A stretch of 36,401 bases of DNA from CAYMJO01 sp964391305 (GCA_964391305.1 CAYMJO010000003.1:1-36401); one strand, 5' to 3'; positions 1-8,564 are shown, numbered from the stretch's first letter. The notes: generated by a model not told the origin, from the sequence alone. Program-made: numbers and translations.

Positions 1-33
1 CCCACACAGGTTCGAATCCTGTACTCTCCGCCA
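1..33 (+). tRNA. tRNA 3' end (probably tRNA-Ser), truncated by window edge
   Basis: Only the 3' part is in the window. A T arm is visible with stem ACAGG/CCTGT around the loop TTCGAAT, followed by a 7-nt acceptor strand ACTCTCC, discriminator G and an encoded CCA at 31-33. The implied 5' acceptor strand GGAGAGT together with a G discriminator is typical of bacterial tRNA-Ser, but Asp, Asn or Gln cannot be excluded because the anticodon lies outside the window. Confidence 0.75.
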
Positions 34-78
34 GTTGGAAATGGCACGTGAGATACTGCGTATGATAAAATACTTTGG

Positions 79-101
79 ACATTTCATACAAAATGAAATG
101 T
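79..101 (+). other. Short hairpin downstream of the tRNA
   Basis: A perfect 9-bp stem, ACATTTCAT/ATGAAATGT, encloses a 5-nt loop. A T-run follows only at about 118-125, so it may be a weak processing or termination signal for the upstream tRNA rather than a standard intrinsic terminator. Confidence 0.35.
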
Positions 102-122
102 TGAAATATAAGCTGTAATTTT

Positions 123-150
123 TTTAGACTATATACGTTATATATATAAT
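123..150 (+). promoter_or_regulatory. Candidate promoter for the small membrane protein gene
   Basis: TTTAGA (123-128, 4 of 6 to the -35 consensus), a 16-nt spacer and a perfect TATAAT (145-150) lie about 100 nt before the ATG at 252. The region is very AT-rich, so a chance match is possible. Confidence 0.35.
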
Positions 151-251
151 AAGGCCCTTGCAAAAAAATTCAAAAAGCAAAATATCCAGTAGTCCAAAAG
201 CATAAAAATGCCCCGATTATTTTGTTTATCAAAAGCATTAAGACAAAAATT

Positions 252-899
252 ATGGATATACGAAATCAAAAACAAGCGCTAAAAGAACATCAAAAACGGA
301 TTGTACGCGATCCAAACACGATAGTCAGGGTTCGCAATCCGAAAAAAATTGAAATTTATAACGAAGAAAGAGAGACAAAAAAAGCCATAGCAGCGGCAAA
401 AGAAAAAAGACTTGAAGAAAATTTTTCAGCAAATCCCAAAACGTACATAAAATGGAAAGCCCCCGAATTCATCTACTACGAAAAAAACAAAAATTGGTAT
501 CTCTTCGCGATAATCATTTTTGCCACACTTATCGCCTATGCCGTATACTCAAAAAGCTTCCTAATGGCAGTAGCCTTCATCGTTGCCGGAGCCATCTTTT
601 ACCTATACGCGCAGAAAAAACCGCAAATATTGAATATAGAAATAAATGAAGACGGCGTGGTGTTTCACGATAAATTTTTCTCATACGCAGAGCTTAGAGG
701 ATTTTGGATCATGTACGAACCACCAGAAATAAAGCTCCTCACTCTTCACACGAGTCAGCTCCTTTATCCAAAAATATCCATAATCCTAACTGACCAAGAT
801 CCCGTGAAGCTTCGTAGAATTTTAATCAAAGAAATCCCAGAAGATAAAAAACTCGAAGAAAGCGCAGTCGACCAATTCGCAAGACGAATACGCTTTTAA
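252..899 (+). CDS. Two-helix membrane protein of unknown function
   Basis: I cannot name this family with certainty. The 215-residue product starts with about 65 highly charged, helical residues rich in Lys, Arg and Glu. Two hydrophobic segments follow close together (about residues 86-105 and 108-125, ending near FYLYAQ). The C-terminal 85 residues form a soluble beta-rich domain (VVFHDKFFSYAELRGFWI, then ISIILTD). A charged N-terminus, hairpin of two helices and PH-like C-terminal domain resembles small DUF-type membrane proteins common in CPR genomes; that resemblance is inference. I chose the ATG at 252; a TTG at 222 would add ten residues. Neither has a clear Shine-Dalgarno site. It stands between two tRNA genes, apparently as a single transcription unit. 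Confidence 0.7.
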   Translation: MDIRNQKQALKEHQKRIVRDPNTIVRVRNPKKIEIYNEERETKKAIAAAKEKRLEENFSANPKTYIKWKAPEFIYYEKNKNWYLFAIIIFATLIAYAVYSKSFLMAVAFIVAGAIFYLYAQKKPQILNIEINEDGVVFHDKFFSYAELRGFWIMYEPPEIKLLTLHTSQLLYPKISIILTDQDPVKLRRILIKEIPEDKKLEESAVDQFARRIRF

Positions 900-947
900 G
901 CTGTCCCAATTAAGTACTGTCCCAAAAAATAATTATAACATTCATCT

Positions 948-1021
948 GCCCCGATAGCTCAACTGGATAGAGCATCAGCTTGCGGAGCTGAAGGCTGGCT
1001 GTTCAACTCAGCCTCGGGGCA
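948..1021 (+). tRNA. tRNA-Arg (anticodon GCG)
   Basis: A full cloverleaf can be drawn: acceptor GCCCCGA/TCGGGGC, D stem GCTC/GAGC with GG in the loop, anticodon stem TCAGC/GCTGA, and T stem GGCTG/CAGCC with loop TTCAACT. The anticodon at 982-984 is GCG, which reads CGC (and CGU by wobble) as arginine. The arginine identity elements A20 in the D loop and discriminator A73 are both present. CCA is not encoded (CTT follows 1021), so a CCA-adding enzyme is needed. Most bacteria read CGN with an ACG anticodon edited to inosine, so unedited GCG is noteworthy. Confidence 0.93.
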
Positions 1022-1200
1022 CTTACTACTGTTTTAATATTCTATACGTTCTACTGTTCTACTTGTTCTATCGTTCACGTCCGCGGAAAGCTGGTTTTAT
1101 GATCTACTCTATCAGTCAATGCAAAAGAATATAATAGATACAACATCGAAAATCAGAAACAATTAGAATAGTAGAACAAACAAAACATCAGAATATTTAT
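1022..1200 (+). promoter_or_regulatory. recG leader with GTTCTAC repeats and candidate -10
   Basis: No gene is seen here. Near-tandem copies of GTTCTAC/T occur at about 1048-1072, and the complementary AGTAGAAC lies near 1170-1177, so a loose long-range stem is possible. A perfect TATAAT at 1130-1135 is a candidate -10 for recG, but no convincing -35 lies 16-18 nt upstream. Confidence 0.3.
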
Positions 1201-3294
1201 ATGTTTGATCTAAATTCAAAAGTAACTCTCCTGCCAATGGTCGGGAAGAAAACCGAGCAACATTTAGCAAAGCTCGGTATTTTAAAAGTGAGGGATTTGC
1301 TTTTCCATTTTCCATCGTACCATCAGGATTTGTCAAAAATCACGAAAATCCAAAATGTAAAACCAAACAATTTTTATACAATCAAAGGAAAACTCATCTC
1401 AATTGTAAACAAGAGAACCCCAAGAAAGTTCATATCGATCACGGAAGCTTTGCTCACGGATGAAACCGCATCTTTGAAAATAGTCTGGTTCAATCAGCCT
1501 TTTTTAAAAAAATCTTTAAGGATGGGACAAGAGCTTCTGGCAAGCGGCAAGGCGCAAATTGGAATGAACGGTTTGCAACTCACAAGCCCCACATATGAAA
1601 TTTTTAAAAAAGAGCTGACACACACGGGAAGAATCGTTCCAGTGTACTCCACAACGGGAAAGCTCACTCCTAAGCTACTGCGTTTTCTTATAAAAAAAAT
1701 TTTACCGAAGGCAAAATCTATAAAAGACTACTTGCCTAAAGATCTGAAGAAACGACAGGGATTTACTGACCTAAACGCCGCACTACAGCAAATACACTTT
1801 CCAGACAACGAAATAAAATTAAAACAGGCAAAAAGACGTCTGGCATTCGATGAACTTTTTTTTATACAGCTTTCCGCCCTATCAAGCAAAAGAAAATTGC
1901 AGGAGCACAAAGCTCCTCAAATAAAATTCGATAAAAAGCTCGTGCAGAGCTTCGTAAGATCACTGCCGTTTGAGCTGACAAACGCACAACGCCGAGCCGC
2001 ATGGGAAGTGCTTAAGAATATTGAAAAAAGCACGCCGATGAATCGTCTGCTCGAAGGCGATGTGGGCTCGGGCAAAACCTTAGTTGCGGCAATCAATATG
2101 CTAGAGGTCGCAAAGGCAAAAATGCAGAGCGTCATTATGTCACCAACGGAAGTCCTGGCGGTTCAGCACTTCAAAAATTTGTCAAAACTTTTCACGAAAC
2201 AGGGAATAATCATAGGTCTTCTGACAAATAACTATTCGAAAGCAAATAAAAATTTTTCAAAAGAAAAAAACAAAATAAAAACCATGGAAGACAATCTGCC
2301 AAAAACGAAGTTCAAACATCTTTTAGAAAAAGGAAAGATTGATTTGATCGTTGGAACGCATGCCTTGATCCAAAAAAATATAAGGTTCGCAAATCTCGCT
2401 CTCGTCGTGATTGACGAGCAACACCGATTTGGAGTAAACCAACGAAAATCCCTGAAAGACAAAACGCCAAAGCTAATCCCGCATTTTCTTTCCATGACCG
2501 CAACGCCCATTCCAAGAACTCTGGCCATCTCTCTGTACGGTGATCTCGACATTTCTATTCTCGATGAAATGCCAAAAAACAGGAAGCCAATAAAAACTTA
2601 TCTCGTCCCATCGACGAAACGCATAGGAGCGTATGACTTTATAAAAAAAGAAATTAAAAATGGAAGGCAGGCTTTCGTAATTTGCCCACTTATCGAGAAG
2701 TCCGATAAACTTGGCGTTAAATCGGCGACTTGGGAATATAAAAAATTAAAAAAAGGAGAATTTAAAAACCTAAGGATCAACCTGCTTCACGGAAGAATGA
2801 AAGCAAAAGAAAAAGAGAAAACAATGGACAATTTTAAGAGCGGAAAAATAGACGTTCTCGTCTCAACGGCGGTCGTGGAGGTTGGCGTGGACGTGCCAAA
2901 AGCAAGCGTGATGATGATCGAAGGATCGGAGCGCTTCGGCCTCGCACAGCTTCACCAATTCCGCGGAAGAGTCGGAAGAAGCAAGTACCAGTCATATTGT
3001 TTTCTTTTCACAGATTCTCCATCACAGCAAACAAAAGAGCGCCTTGCGGCGCTTGTGAAAAGCTCAAACGGATTCAAGCTCGCCGAGTATGACCTCGCCC
3101 AACGCGGACCGGGCGAAGTTTATGGAATACAGCAATCAGGAATTCCAGACCTGCGAATGGCAAGTCTGACAGATCTAGTACTAATCAAGACCGCAAGAGC
3201 AGAAGCACAAGTCCTAATAAACAATGGTCTCGAGAAACACCCGGCGCTTGAGAAAAAATTGAACGCTTTTTCTAAAAAAGTGCATTGGGAATAA
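1201..3294 (+). CDS. recG: ATP-dependent DNA helicase RecG
   Basis: RecG remodels stalled replication forks and branch-migrates Holliday junctions in the cytoplasm. The 697-residue length matches the family. The N-terminal wedge/OB part (about 1-230) begins with a helix-hairpin-helix-like stretch (LPMVGKKTEQHLAKLG). Walker A is GDVGSGKT near 286-293, the motif II variant is DEQH near 405-408 (DEQHRFGVNQR), and motif III is SMTATPIPRT. The second helicase lobe carries the RecG-type block VSTAVVEVGVDVPKA followed by QFRGRVGRS. The C-terminal part has LAEYDLAQRGPGEVYG. No key residue is missing. The ATG at 1201 has no strong Shine-Dalgarno site. It is apparently monocistronic and converges on the glycosylase gene across a long inverted repeat. 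Confidence 0.97.
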   Translation: MFDLNSKVTLLPMVGKKTEQHLAKLGILKVRDLLFHFPSYHQDLSKITKIQNVKPNNFYTIKGKLISIVNKRTPRKFISITEALLTDETASLKIVWFNQPFLKKSLRMGQELLASGKAQIGMNGLQLTSPTYEIFKKELTHTGRIVPVYSTTGKLTPKLLRFLIKKILPKAKSIKDYLPKDLKKRQGFTDLNAALQQIHFPDNEIKLKQAKRRLAFDELFFIQLSALSSKRKLQEHKAPQIKFDKKLVQSFVRSLPFELTNAQRRAAWEVLKNIEKSTPMNRLLEGDVGSGKTLVAAINMLEVAKAKMQSVIMSPTEVLAVQHFKNLSKLFTKQGIIIGLLTNNYSKANKNFSKEKNKIKTMEDNLPKTKFKHLLEKGKIDLIVGTHALIQKNIRFANLALVVIDEQHRFGVNQRKSLKDKTPKLIPHFLSMTATPIPRTLAISLYGDLDISILDEMPKNRKPIKTYLVPSTKRIGAYDFIKKEIKNGRQAFVICPLIEKSDKLGVKSATWEYKKLKKGEFKNLRINLLHGRMKAKEKEKTMDNFKSGKIDVLVSTAVVEVGVDVPKASVMMIEGSERFGLAQLHQFRGRVGRSKYQSYCFLFTDSPSQQTKERLAALVKSSNGFKLAEYDLAQRGPGEVYGIQQSGIPDLRMASLTDLVLIKTARAEAQVLINNGLEKHPALEKKLNAFSKKVHWE

Positions 3295-3368
3295 GACCGA
3301 ATTAATCAATTTCACCAAATTCATTAAGACAACTACCGGCCAAAACACTGCATTGTCAGTTATTTTTT

Positions 3369-3541
3369 CAATTAGAACTCATTTAAAGTTCTCTATTTTT
3401 CTTATACTTTAGCCAAGAAAATAATCATTTTTTCGCATCAAGAACTCACCCCGCCGCGGCGGGGCTCAAACAGTTGACGCATCAAAAATAATTATTTTCT
3501 TGGCTAAAAGATAAAAACTCTAAATGAGTTATTAATTAGAT
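3369..3541. repeat. Long imperfect inverted repeat, likely bidirectional terminator or MITE-like element
   Basis: The two halves fold onto each other over about 170 bp. The strongest arm is 3408-3433 against 3484-3508 (AGCCAAGAAAATAAT and its complement, about 25 bp with one mismatch). A second matching block, AACTCATTTA, lies near 3376-3385 and in complement at the right end. The centre is a perfect 16-nt palindrome CCCCGCCGCGGCGGGG at 3449-3464. It lies between convergent genes and covers the last codons and stop of the glycosylase gene, so bidirectional termination is likely. The length and partial conservation of the arms are also compatible with a degenerate small mobile repeat. Confidence 0.7.
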
Positions 3542-4104
3542 AAGCTTAATACGTATCTCCACTTCTTATCCAGTCCTCGTTCGATTCCAACTCGCGGTGT
3601 TTTGACGACACGAAAACCCTTTTTCGAAAAGGGACTTTTTTCAACCCAAAGTTTTTTTCCCTTCACAACATCCGCCCCATTCAATTTTTTATCTATTTTG
3701 AAAAAATTGCAAAGCTTCCCGGGACCATCAATCTCTTTTCCAAGATTTTTCAAGTCAATCTTTGAACCTTTGATGGGATAAACGCCGCGGATCAAAACTG
3801 CCGCTGGGTAGTTTTCTTTCTCCGTCACAATATTCAAACAGTGATACATGCCGTAGATGAAATACACATACGCATGACCTGCGGGGCCAAACATCACTTC
3901 ATTACGTTTGGTCTTACCGCATGCCGCATGACACGCAGGATCATCCTCTCCAACATAAGCCTCAACTTCGCTGATAATTCCCCTTAATACGTTTTTTTTG
4001 ACCGTATTATCTCCAATTTTCATCTTTCTACACAAAATCTGCCCAAGTAATCCTTGGGCAACTTTTAAAGTATTTTTTTTATAAAAATTTACGGGAAGTC
4101 TCAT
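3532..4104 (-). CDS. mpg: 3-methyladenine (alkylpurine) DNA glycosylase, AAG/Mpg family
   Basis: The enzyme excises alkylated purines such as 3-methyladenine and hypoxanthine to start base excision repair. The 190-residue protein matches the compact bacterial AAG family. SEVEAY (residues 45-50) places the catalytic Glu at 48. The family block FGPAGHAYVYFIYGMYHCLN follows at 72-91, and IDGPGKLCNFF lies near 130. It ends inside a long inverted repeat shared with recG. It starts only about 50 nt after the stop of the VirB2/peptidase fusion gene, so it may be the last gene of the long minus-strand block. No domain is missing. Confidence 0.95.
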   Translation of the reverse strand: MRLPVNFYKKNTLKVAQGLLGQILCRKMKIGDNTVKKNVLRGIISEVEAYVGEDDPACHAACGKTKRNEVMFGPAGHAYVYFIYGMYHCLNIVTEKENYPAAVLIRGVYPIKGSKIDLKNLGKEIDGPGKLCNFFKIDKKLNGADVVKGKKLWVEKSPFSKKGFRVVKTPRVGIERGLDKKWRYVLSLSN

Positions 4105-4152
4105 AAAACAAAAGCACGAAATGTTATCAATTAAAACTCGCAGGGAGGCATT

Positions 4153-5706
4153 TTAAAAACAATTATATCTACTAATAATACTCACATGGTAATGATTTCC
4201 CTCATTTAATACATTGGCGCCGCCGCATTTGGATGCCGCCGATGAAAGACCATTGGAGCTTGTACCGACATTGCCCACATCAAAGGCATACGATTCATTG
4301 CACTTCGAACCGCCGTAATGGGCGGAGCGATACTGATGCGAGCAGACATCACCACAACTGTTGCAGTCCTTGATGGGACAATGATCTGCGTCACAGCTTC
4401 TGCACTGGGCCTCGGTGCAATTCAGAGGATTGCCATGATTTTGCCTGCACTCCGGATGATTGTTATCAGATACGGACGTCACAACCCATTTTTCTCCAGA
4501 TGGAACGTTCTTTCCCATGCAGTTCATAAACTCGGCAAGCTCGGGAGAAGCACCTGCCGAACCATAGGGAAAAGTCATGACTCCTTTCGCACAACAGCAC
4601 GCATATACACTGCCTCCCTCCGGTTTTGCACCCTCACATTGAGAGTCATCGCCCTTGACACTCCAGTTCGATTGCCCCGNNNNNNNNNNNNNNNNNNCAG
4701 CCGCCACCCAGCGACAGTCGGTGCTTGGAGGCACTCCAGCCTTGCCAAAATCTATATCACTTATTTCAGGATCCTTCAGTGTAATCAGGTTGCTGTTGAT
4801 CGTACCAAGTATCAGATACGTCAACAAAACTATCACAAGTCCAATGATGGCACTAGTTATGGTTTCTTTCGCGGATTCTATCGCCGCCTTATTTCCGGCA
4901 GACATTGAATACTGCACTCCCCCTATGATTATCATGACAATGGCAACAATGCCGACTATCATCGTCGCAAATCTATAAACAATTCCTATATAATCCGCAA
5001 TGCCATTCGCCGTCCTGTTTTTCCCTATTCCAACCATCAGCTTCATCGGAAAAGATGGTCCCCCTTGATTTTCCTCTTCACTTGGATCTCCCTCGCAGGT
5101 ACATCTTTTCCCAACCTCGTCCCACTTATAGCCCTGCGCTTTCCCTTGGGTATAGCAATAAGCTTTGCAGGCCGTCTCCGTTGGAATATATTCCCCGCGA
5201 CAAACACACGCAAAGGTCTCCGGATCCCATTCATAATTTTTTCCGTCCTCCGTACAATACATGCGGCAACTATTTTCGTCAAAACTTTCTCCCGTACACT
5301 TACAACATCCTGTATTGCTATTATACTTATAAGTTCCCTGACAGTGCTGGCGGCACGATTCCGCATTCGGCAACGATTCCTCGCCAGAAGCACAACAAGA
5401 TAGACACTGAACGCACTTGCCCGTACTTGGATTAATTTCATATCCTTTGCAACCCTTATTCGCACATTCTACCCTGCATCTTTCGTTTGGCGTCGTATCA
5501 CACTGTTTTTGACAGGAAATCGAACCACTCTCGAAATCCTTGCAACACTTGTCCGAACCATAGGCTTGTTTACACCAATCCTTCTCGCCCGCATTACAAG
5601 GAGTATCCTCTCCAGCAAAAGAAGACATCGGCATAATTATCAAAAACGCCGCAATCAACAACGGCATTATATATTTTAAACAATTTGCAACTATTTTCAA
5701 AAACAT
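4153..5706 (-). CDS. Secreted fusion: Cys-rich repeats, VirB2-like two-helix domain, LAS-type metallopeptidase-like domain
   Basis: Starting at the ATG at 5706, the protein opens with a signal peptide (hydrophobic stretch ending near MSSFAGEDTPC). Residues about 40-200 are very cysteine-rich, with at least four related units ending in C-x-C or CC (for example CRMYCTEDG...FACVCRG). A TrbC/VirB2-like domain follows (GIGKNRTANGIADYIGIVYR, then two membrane helices and SNLITLKDPEISDID), paralogous to the 8617-9219 product. The C-terminal part carries SAHYGG...SYAFD and EGNHYHVS. This matches the S-x-H...D and H-x-H zinc-ligand pattern of LAS enzymes (VanY/M15-type peptidoglycan peptidases), with a short insertion between H and D. 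A gap of 18 N lies inside the gene, and the frame stays open on both sides. A TTG at 5724 is an alternative start. Role inferred: pilin-linked wall peptidase or envelope component. Confidence 0.8.
   Translation of the reverse strand: MFLKIVANCLKYIMPLLIAAFLIIMPMSSFAGEDTPCNAGEKDWCKQAYGSDKCCKDFESGSISCQKQCDTTPNERCRVECANKGCKGYEINPSTGKCVQCLSCCASGEESLPNAESCRQHCQGTYKYNSNTGCCKCTGESFDENSCRMYCTEDGKNYEWDPETFACVCRGEYIPTETACKAYCYTQGKAQGYKWDEVGKRCTCEGDPSEEENQGGPSFPMKLMVGIGKNRTANGIADYIGIVYRFATMIVGIVAIVMIIIGGVQYSMSAGNKAAIESAKETITSAIIGLVIVLLTYLILGTINSNLITLKDPEISDIDFGKAGVPPSTDCRWVAAXXXXXXXGQSNWSVKGDDSQCEGAKPEGGSVYACCCAKGVMTFPYGSAGASPELAEFMNCMGKNVPSGEKWVVTSVSDNNHPECRQNHGNPLNCTEAQCRSCDADHCPIKDCNSCGDVCSHQYRSAHYGGSKCNESYAFDVGNVGTSSNGLSSAASKCGGANVLNEGNHYHVSIISRYNCF
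4680..4697. other. Assembly gap (18 N) inside a gene
   Basis: A run of 18 N interrupts the Cys-rich/VirB2/peptidase fusion gene shortly after the VirB2-like domain. The reading frame continues on both sides at this gap length. Confidence 0.95.
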
Positions 5707-5826
5707 GAAATTAAATAACGTCAACTGTCAAACGACAAATCAATATCAAAATCCAATTCCTAAAAATCAACACTAATCATCCAACATACCCCGCTCTCTG
5801 CCAATCGAAGACTGGCTGAAACTTTG

Positions 5827-7191
5827 TCATTTCAAAATCTTTTCAATCGCTTCTAAAATGGTCCTAACCACAATCAATCTGCCTTTATCGGAAACATCCA
5901 ACGAATTTTTTGTAATTTTTGGAACTGCGATTTTTTTAAAACCAAGCTTGGAAGCTTCCTGCAGCCTTCTGTCCATAAATGATACCTGCCTAATTTCGCC
6001 GGAGAGCCCAACTTCGCCAATCGCCGCAAGCTGATTGCCTACAGACTTATCCAAAAATGCAGATGCTATCGCAAGGCACACCGCGAGATCAACCGCTGGC
6101 TCCTTCACCTTAAATCCGCCAACAACATTCACGAAAACATCCTGACTGGATAGATTCAAGTGCGCTCTCTTTGTTAAAACAGCGATCAGCAAAGACAATC
6201 TGTTGAAATCTATTCCAGAAGCAGTTCTTTTGGGATATCCGAAAGACGTGGGAGAAGTCAGCGCCTGCACTTCAACCAAAAGAGGCCTCGTGCCCTCTAT
6301 GGTAACGGCAACGGATGACCCTGTGATTCCCTCCGTTCTTTCTTCTAAAAAAATCCCCGAAGGATCTTTCACTTCCACAAGTCCCTCTTCCTTCATTTCA
6401 AATACCCCCGTTTCGTTGGTCGAGCCAAATCTGTTTTTCACGCCTCTAAGAATCCTGTACGTCTGATAACGATCTCCCTCCAGATACAAAACAGTATCAA
6501 CCAGATGTTCAAGGGTTCTTGGTCCAGCAACCGCGCCTTCCTTGGTAACATGCCCTATCAAAAGAAGTGCGACATTTGCCCGTTTGGCAGTTCCCATAAG
6601 TTTGGCGGCGGTTGCCCTAACCTGCGATACGCTTCCCGCGCTCCCCAAGGCATCTTCGGTCACCATGGTCTGTATAGAATCAATGATCGCAAACGCTGGC
6701 TTTTTTTTATTTAAAATGGAAATCACATACTCCACGTTGGTCTCCGTGAGAAATTCCATAGAATCATCTTTTATGCCTATGCGGTCCGCGCGCATTTTGA
6801 TCTGCCCGAGAGACTCTTCCCCTGAAACATAAAGCACGTACTTGCCCCTGTTGCAATTCAAAAAACCGGCACAGAGCTGCATAACAAGAGTTGATTTGCC
6901 TATGCCAGGATCGCCGCCAATCAGCAGAAGGCTTCCCGGCACAATGCCCCCTCCAACAACCCTGTCAAATTCATTTATGCCAGTCCTAAAAAGTTTAACC
7001 TCATCAACGATCTCTTTCATTTTAAGAGGCTTTTCCCCAAATGCACGATCCTTAGCCGAAGAATCGGCAGCCTTTCCGAAGCTCGCCTTCTCCACGGTAT
7101 TCCACGCTCCGCACTCCGTACATTTTCCCATCCAGGCTGGAAATTGCGCTTGGCAATTAGTACATTCATAAATTGTTCTTTCTTTTGCCAT
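5827..7191 (-). CDS. radA: DNA repair protein RadA (Sms)
   Basis: RadA is a RecA-related ATPase that promotes branch migration and processing of recombination intermediates; in naturally transformable bacteria it also helps integrate incoming DNA. Counting from the ATG at 7191 (454 residues, close to the usual 460), a zinc finger is formed by C10-x2-C13 and C24-x2-C27. Walker A GGDPGIGKST follows at about 92-101. The RadA-specific KNRFG motif is present, and the C-terminal part is Lon-protease-like. The frame extends upstream to a TTG at 7266, but homologs begin MAK, supporting 7191. The stop is TGA. Its position inside the T4SS-like block is suggestive if the system imports DNA, but the link is inference. 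Confidence 0.96.
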   Translation of the reverse strand: MAKERTIYECTNCQAQFPAWMGKCTECGAWNTVEKASFGKAADSSAKDRAFGEKPLKMKEIVDEVKLFRTGINEFDRVVGGGIVPGSLLLIGGDPGIGKSTLVMQLCAGFLNCNRGKYVLYVSGEESLGQIKMRADRIGIKDDSMEFLTETNVEYVISILNKKKPAFAIIDSIQTMVTEDALGSAGSVSQVRATAAKLMGTAKRANVALLLIGHVTKEGAVAGPRTLEHLVDTVLYLEGDRYQTYRILRGVKNRFGSTNETGVFEMKEEGLVEVKDPSGIFLEERTEGITGSSVAVTIEGTRPLLVEVQALTSPTSFGYPKRTASGIDFNRLSLLIAVLTKRAHLNLSSQDVFVNVVGGFKVKEPAVDLAVCLAIASAFLDKSVGNQLAAIGEVGLSGEIRQVSFMDRRLQEASKLGFKKIAVPKITKNSLDVSDKGRLIVVRTILEAIEKILK

Positions 7192-7316
7192 TTTTGAAAC
7201 ACCCAAGATGTTTGAAATGCTTGGTCTTCCGACAAACACTATCGCTTTGCCCGGCATACCCGCCAATAAAAAAACAATTCAAACAAAGCTAAAACTTTTC
7301 ACTCTAAAACAATTTT

Positions 7317-8564
7317 CTATATCTCTTCCATTTCCTCCTTGATCTTCTTGATATTCACGACATAAACAGAATCATCATAATTATTCCTGAAATAAAGCAG
7401 GTTTCCGCCATCCGTCAAAAACATATCGCGCATGTCGATTTTTTCATCAAACGCGGCAAAATCCAAAAGCAAAGTAGCCGCACCCGAACCGGTATTTATC
7501 TCATAGAGCTTATCTTTGGTCTTTATCTTTTTGCCGTAATATTTTTCGACGTCCAAAATAGTTTCTGGCACCGCGGCGTAAAGAAGCTTGCCGTCTTTGC
7601 TCCACGCAGTTTTATCAACAAATGTAGTTAATTCAGTATCGATTTCATGAAGCCCGTTCCCATCTCCTACAAAGAGCTTCACCACTCCCTTTGAATTGGT
7701 CCTCGAGAATACCACTTTGTCCCCGTCCAATGACCACACGGCATCAACTCCATATCCTTTGTTCAGAACAACTTCGGTAATAGAACCATCGTAAGAAACC
7801 TTGTTTACGCCAGCCTCTCTCCTTCCATTTGGAGGTAAAAAATACGCGATAAACTCTTCATTTGGAACTCTTCTTAACACGACATCCGTTGCCATAACAT
7901 CTTTTATCGAACGAAAATCCGCAAGCCCCGATTCAGGAGTGCCTCTGCTTATATTACTCTTATTTCCATCCGTATATTTATAAAAAAGAGAAACACTGTC
8001 ATTGGAAAAAACATAATTGCTTATATTTGAAGAAAGTTCTTTGGATACTTCGTCGCCAATCTTAAAGAAAATTTTCTCATCATCCAAAGTTTTATAAACT
8101 AATTTGTCTTTGTTGGGCGCCCAGACGATCTCATCAATATCCACTTCCGTGAAATCTTCGCCAGTCATCTCTATTGGATCAGTGCCGGTAAAAGCCGCCG
8201 CGTAAAAATTTTTCTCAATGGCATCGTAGTATAAAATTCTCTTTTTATCAGCACTCAAGGTTGGAGCAACCGTTGCCGAAGCAATGATTTTCTGAAATTT
8301 TTCAAGCCTGGATGCCGCATCTTCCTCTGAAACAACAAACGCCGCCTGTTCATAAGATCCCGCTTTGGAAACTTCACCAGCTTCCCTTATCTCGGATTCC
8401 GGCACAACGCCCTCGGCTGGATTTATGATAGGGCTTTCTTCGTCAGCTTCGCCCCTGGAGGGAGCCGCAGAATTCCGAGACTCTCCAAAAAGATAAAAAT
8501 ACACCAGCAGTGAGGCTACAATAGCTATGGCAATGATTATCACGATCAATAACTTTAAACTCAT
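7317..8564 (-). CDS. Membrane-anchored beta-propeller-like (TolB/WD40-like) protein
   Basis: The chosen ATG at 8564 gives a 415-residue protein with one N-terminal membrane helix (LLIVIIIAIAIVASLLVYFY) and the rest outside the membrane. After an acidic linker (about 30-80) the sequence shows recurring units of the type 'W-x-x-D/N-x-D/K-L-V/Y', such as EIVWAPNKDKLVYKT, AVWSLDGDKVVFSR and TAWSKDGKLLYAA. These are typical of TolB/WD40-like propeller blades. No catalytic motif is visible, so a binding or scaffold role is likely. It follows the VirB2-like pilin gene by about 50 nt, suggesting co-transcription. The frame runs upstream to 8705, but that would overlap the pilin gene and remove the clean membrane anchor from the N-terminus. 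Confidence 0.75.
   Translation of the reverse strand: MSLKLLIVIIIAIAIVASLLVYFYLFGESRNSAAPSRGEADEESPIINPAEGVVPESEIREAGEVSKAGSYEQAAFVVSEEDAASRLEKFQKIIASATVAPTLSADKKRILYYDAIEKNFYAAAFTGTDPIEMTGEDFTEVDIDEIVWAPNKDKLVYKTLDDEKIFFKIGDEVSKELSSNISNYVFSNDSVSLFYKYTDGNKSNISRGTPESGLADFRSIKDVMATDVVLRRVPNEEFIAYFLPPNGRREAGVNKVSYDGSITEVVLNKGYGVDAVWSLDGDKVVFSRTNSKGVVKLFVGDGNGLHEIDTELTTFVDKTAWSKDGKLLYAAVPETILDVEKYYGKKIKTKDKLYEINTGSGAATLLLDFAAFDEKIDMRDMFLTDGGNLLYFRNNYDDSVYVVNIKKIKEEMEEI

Noticed and set aside
4318..4908. Plus-strand open frame opposite the fusion gene
   Set aside because: It crosses the N gap, has no recognisable domain and is antisense to a well-supported gene; the same holds for the plus-strand frames within 9265-17500.
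7192..7266. N-terminal extension of RadA to TTG 7266
   Set aside because: RadA homologs begin MAK just before the zinc finger; the extra 25 residues have no counterpart.
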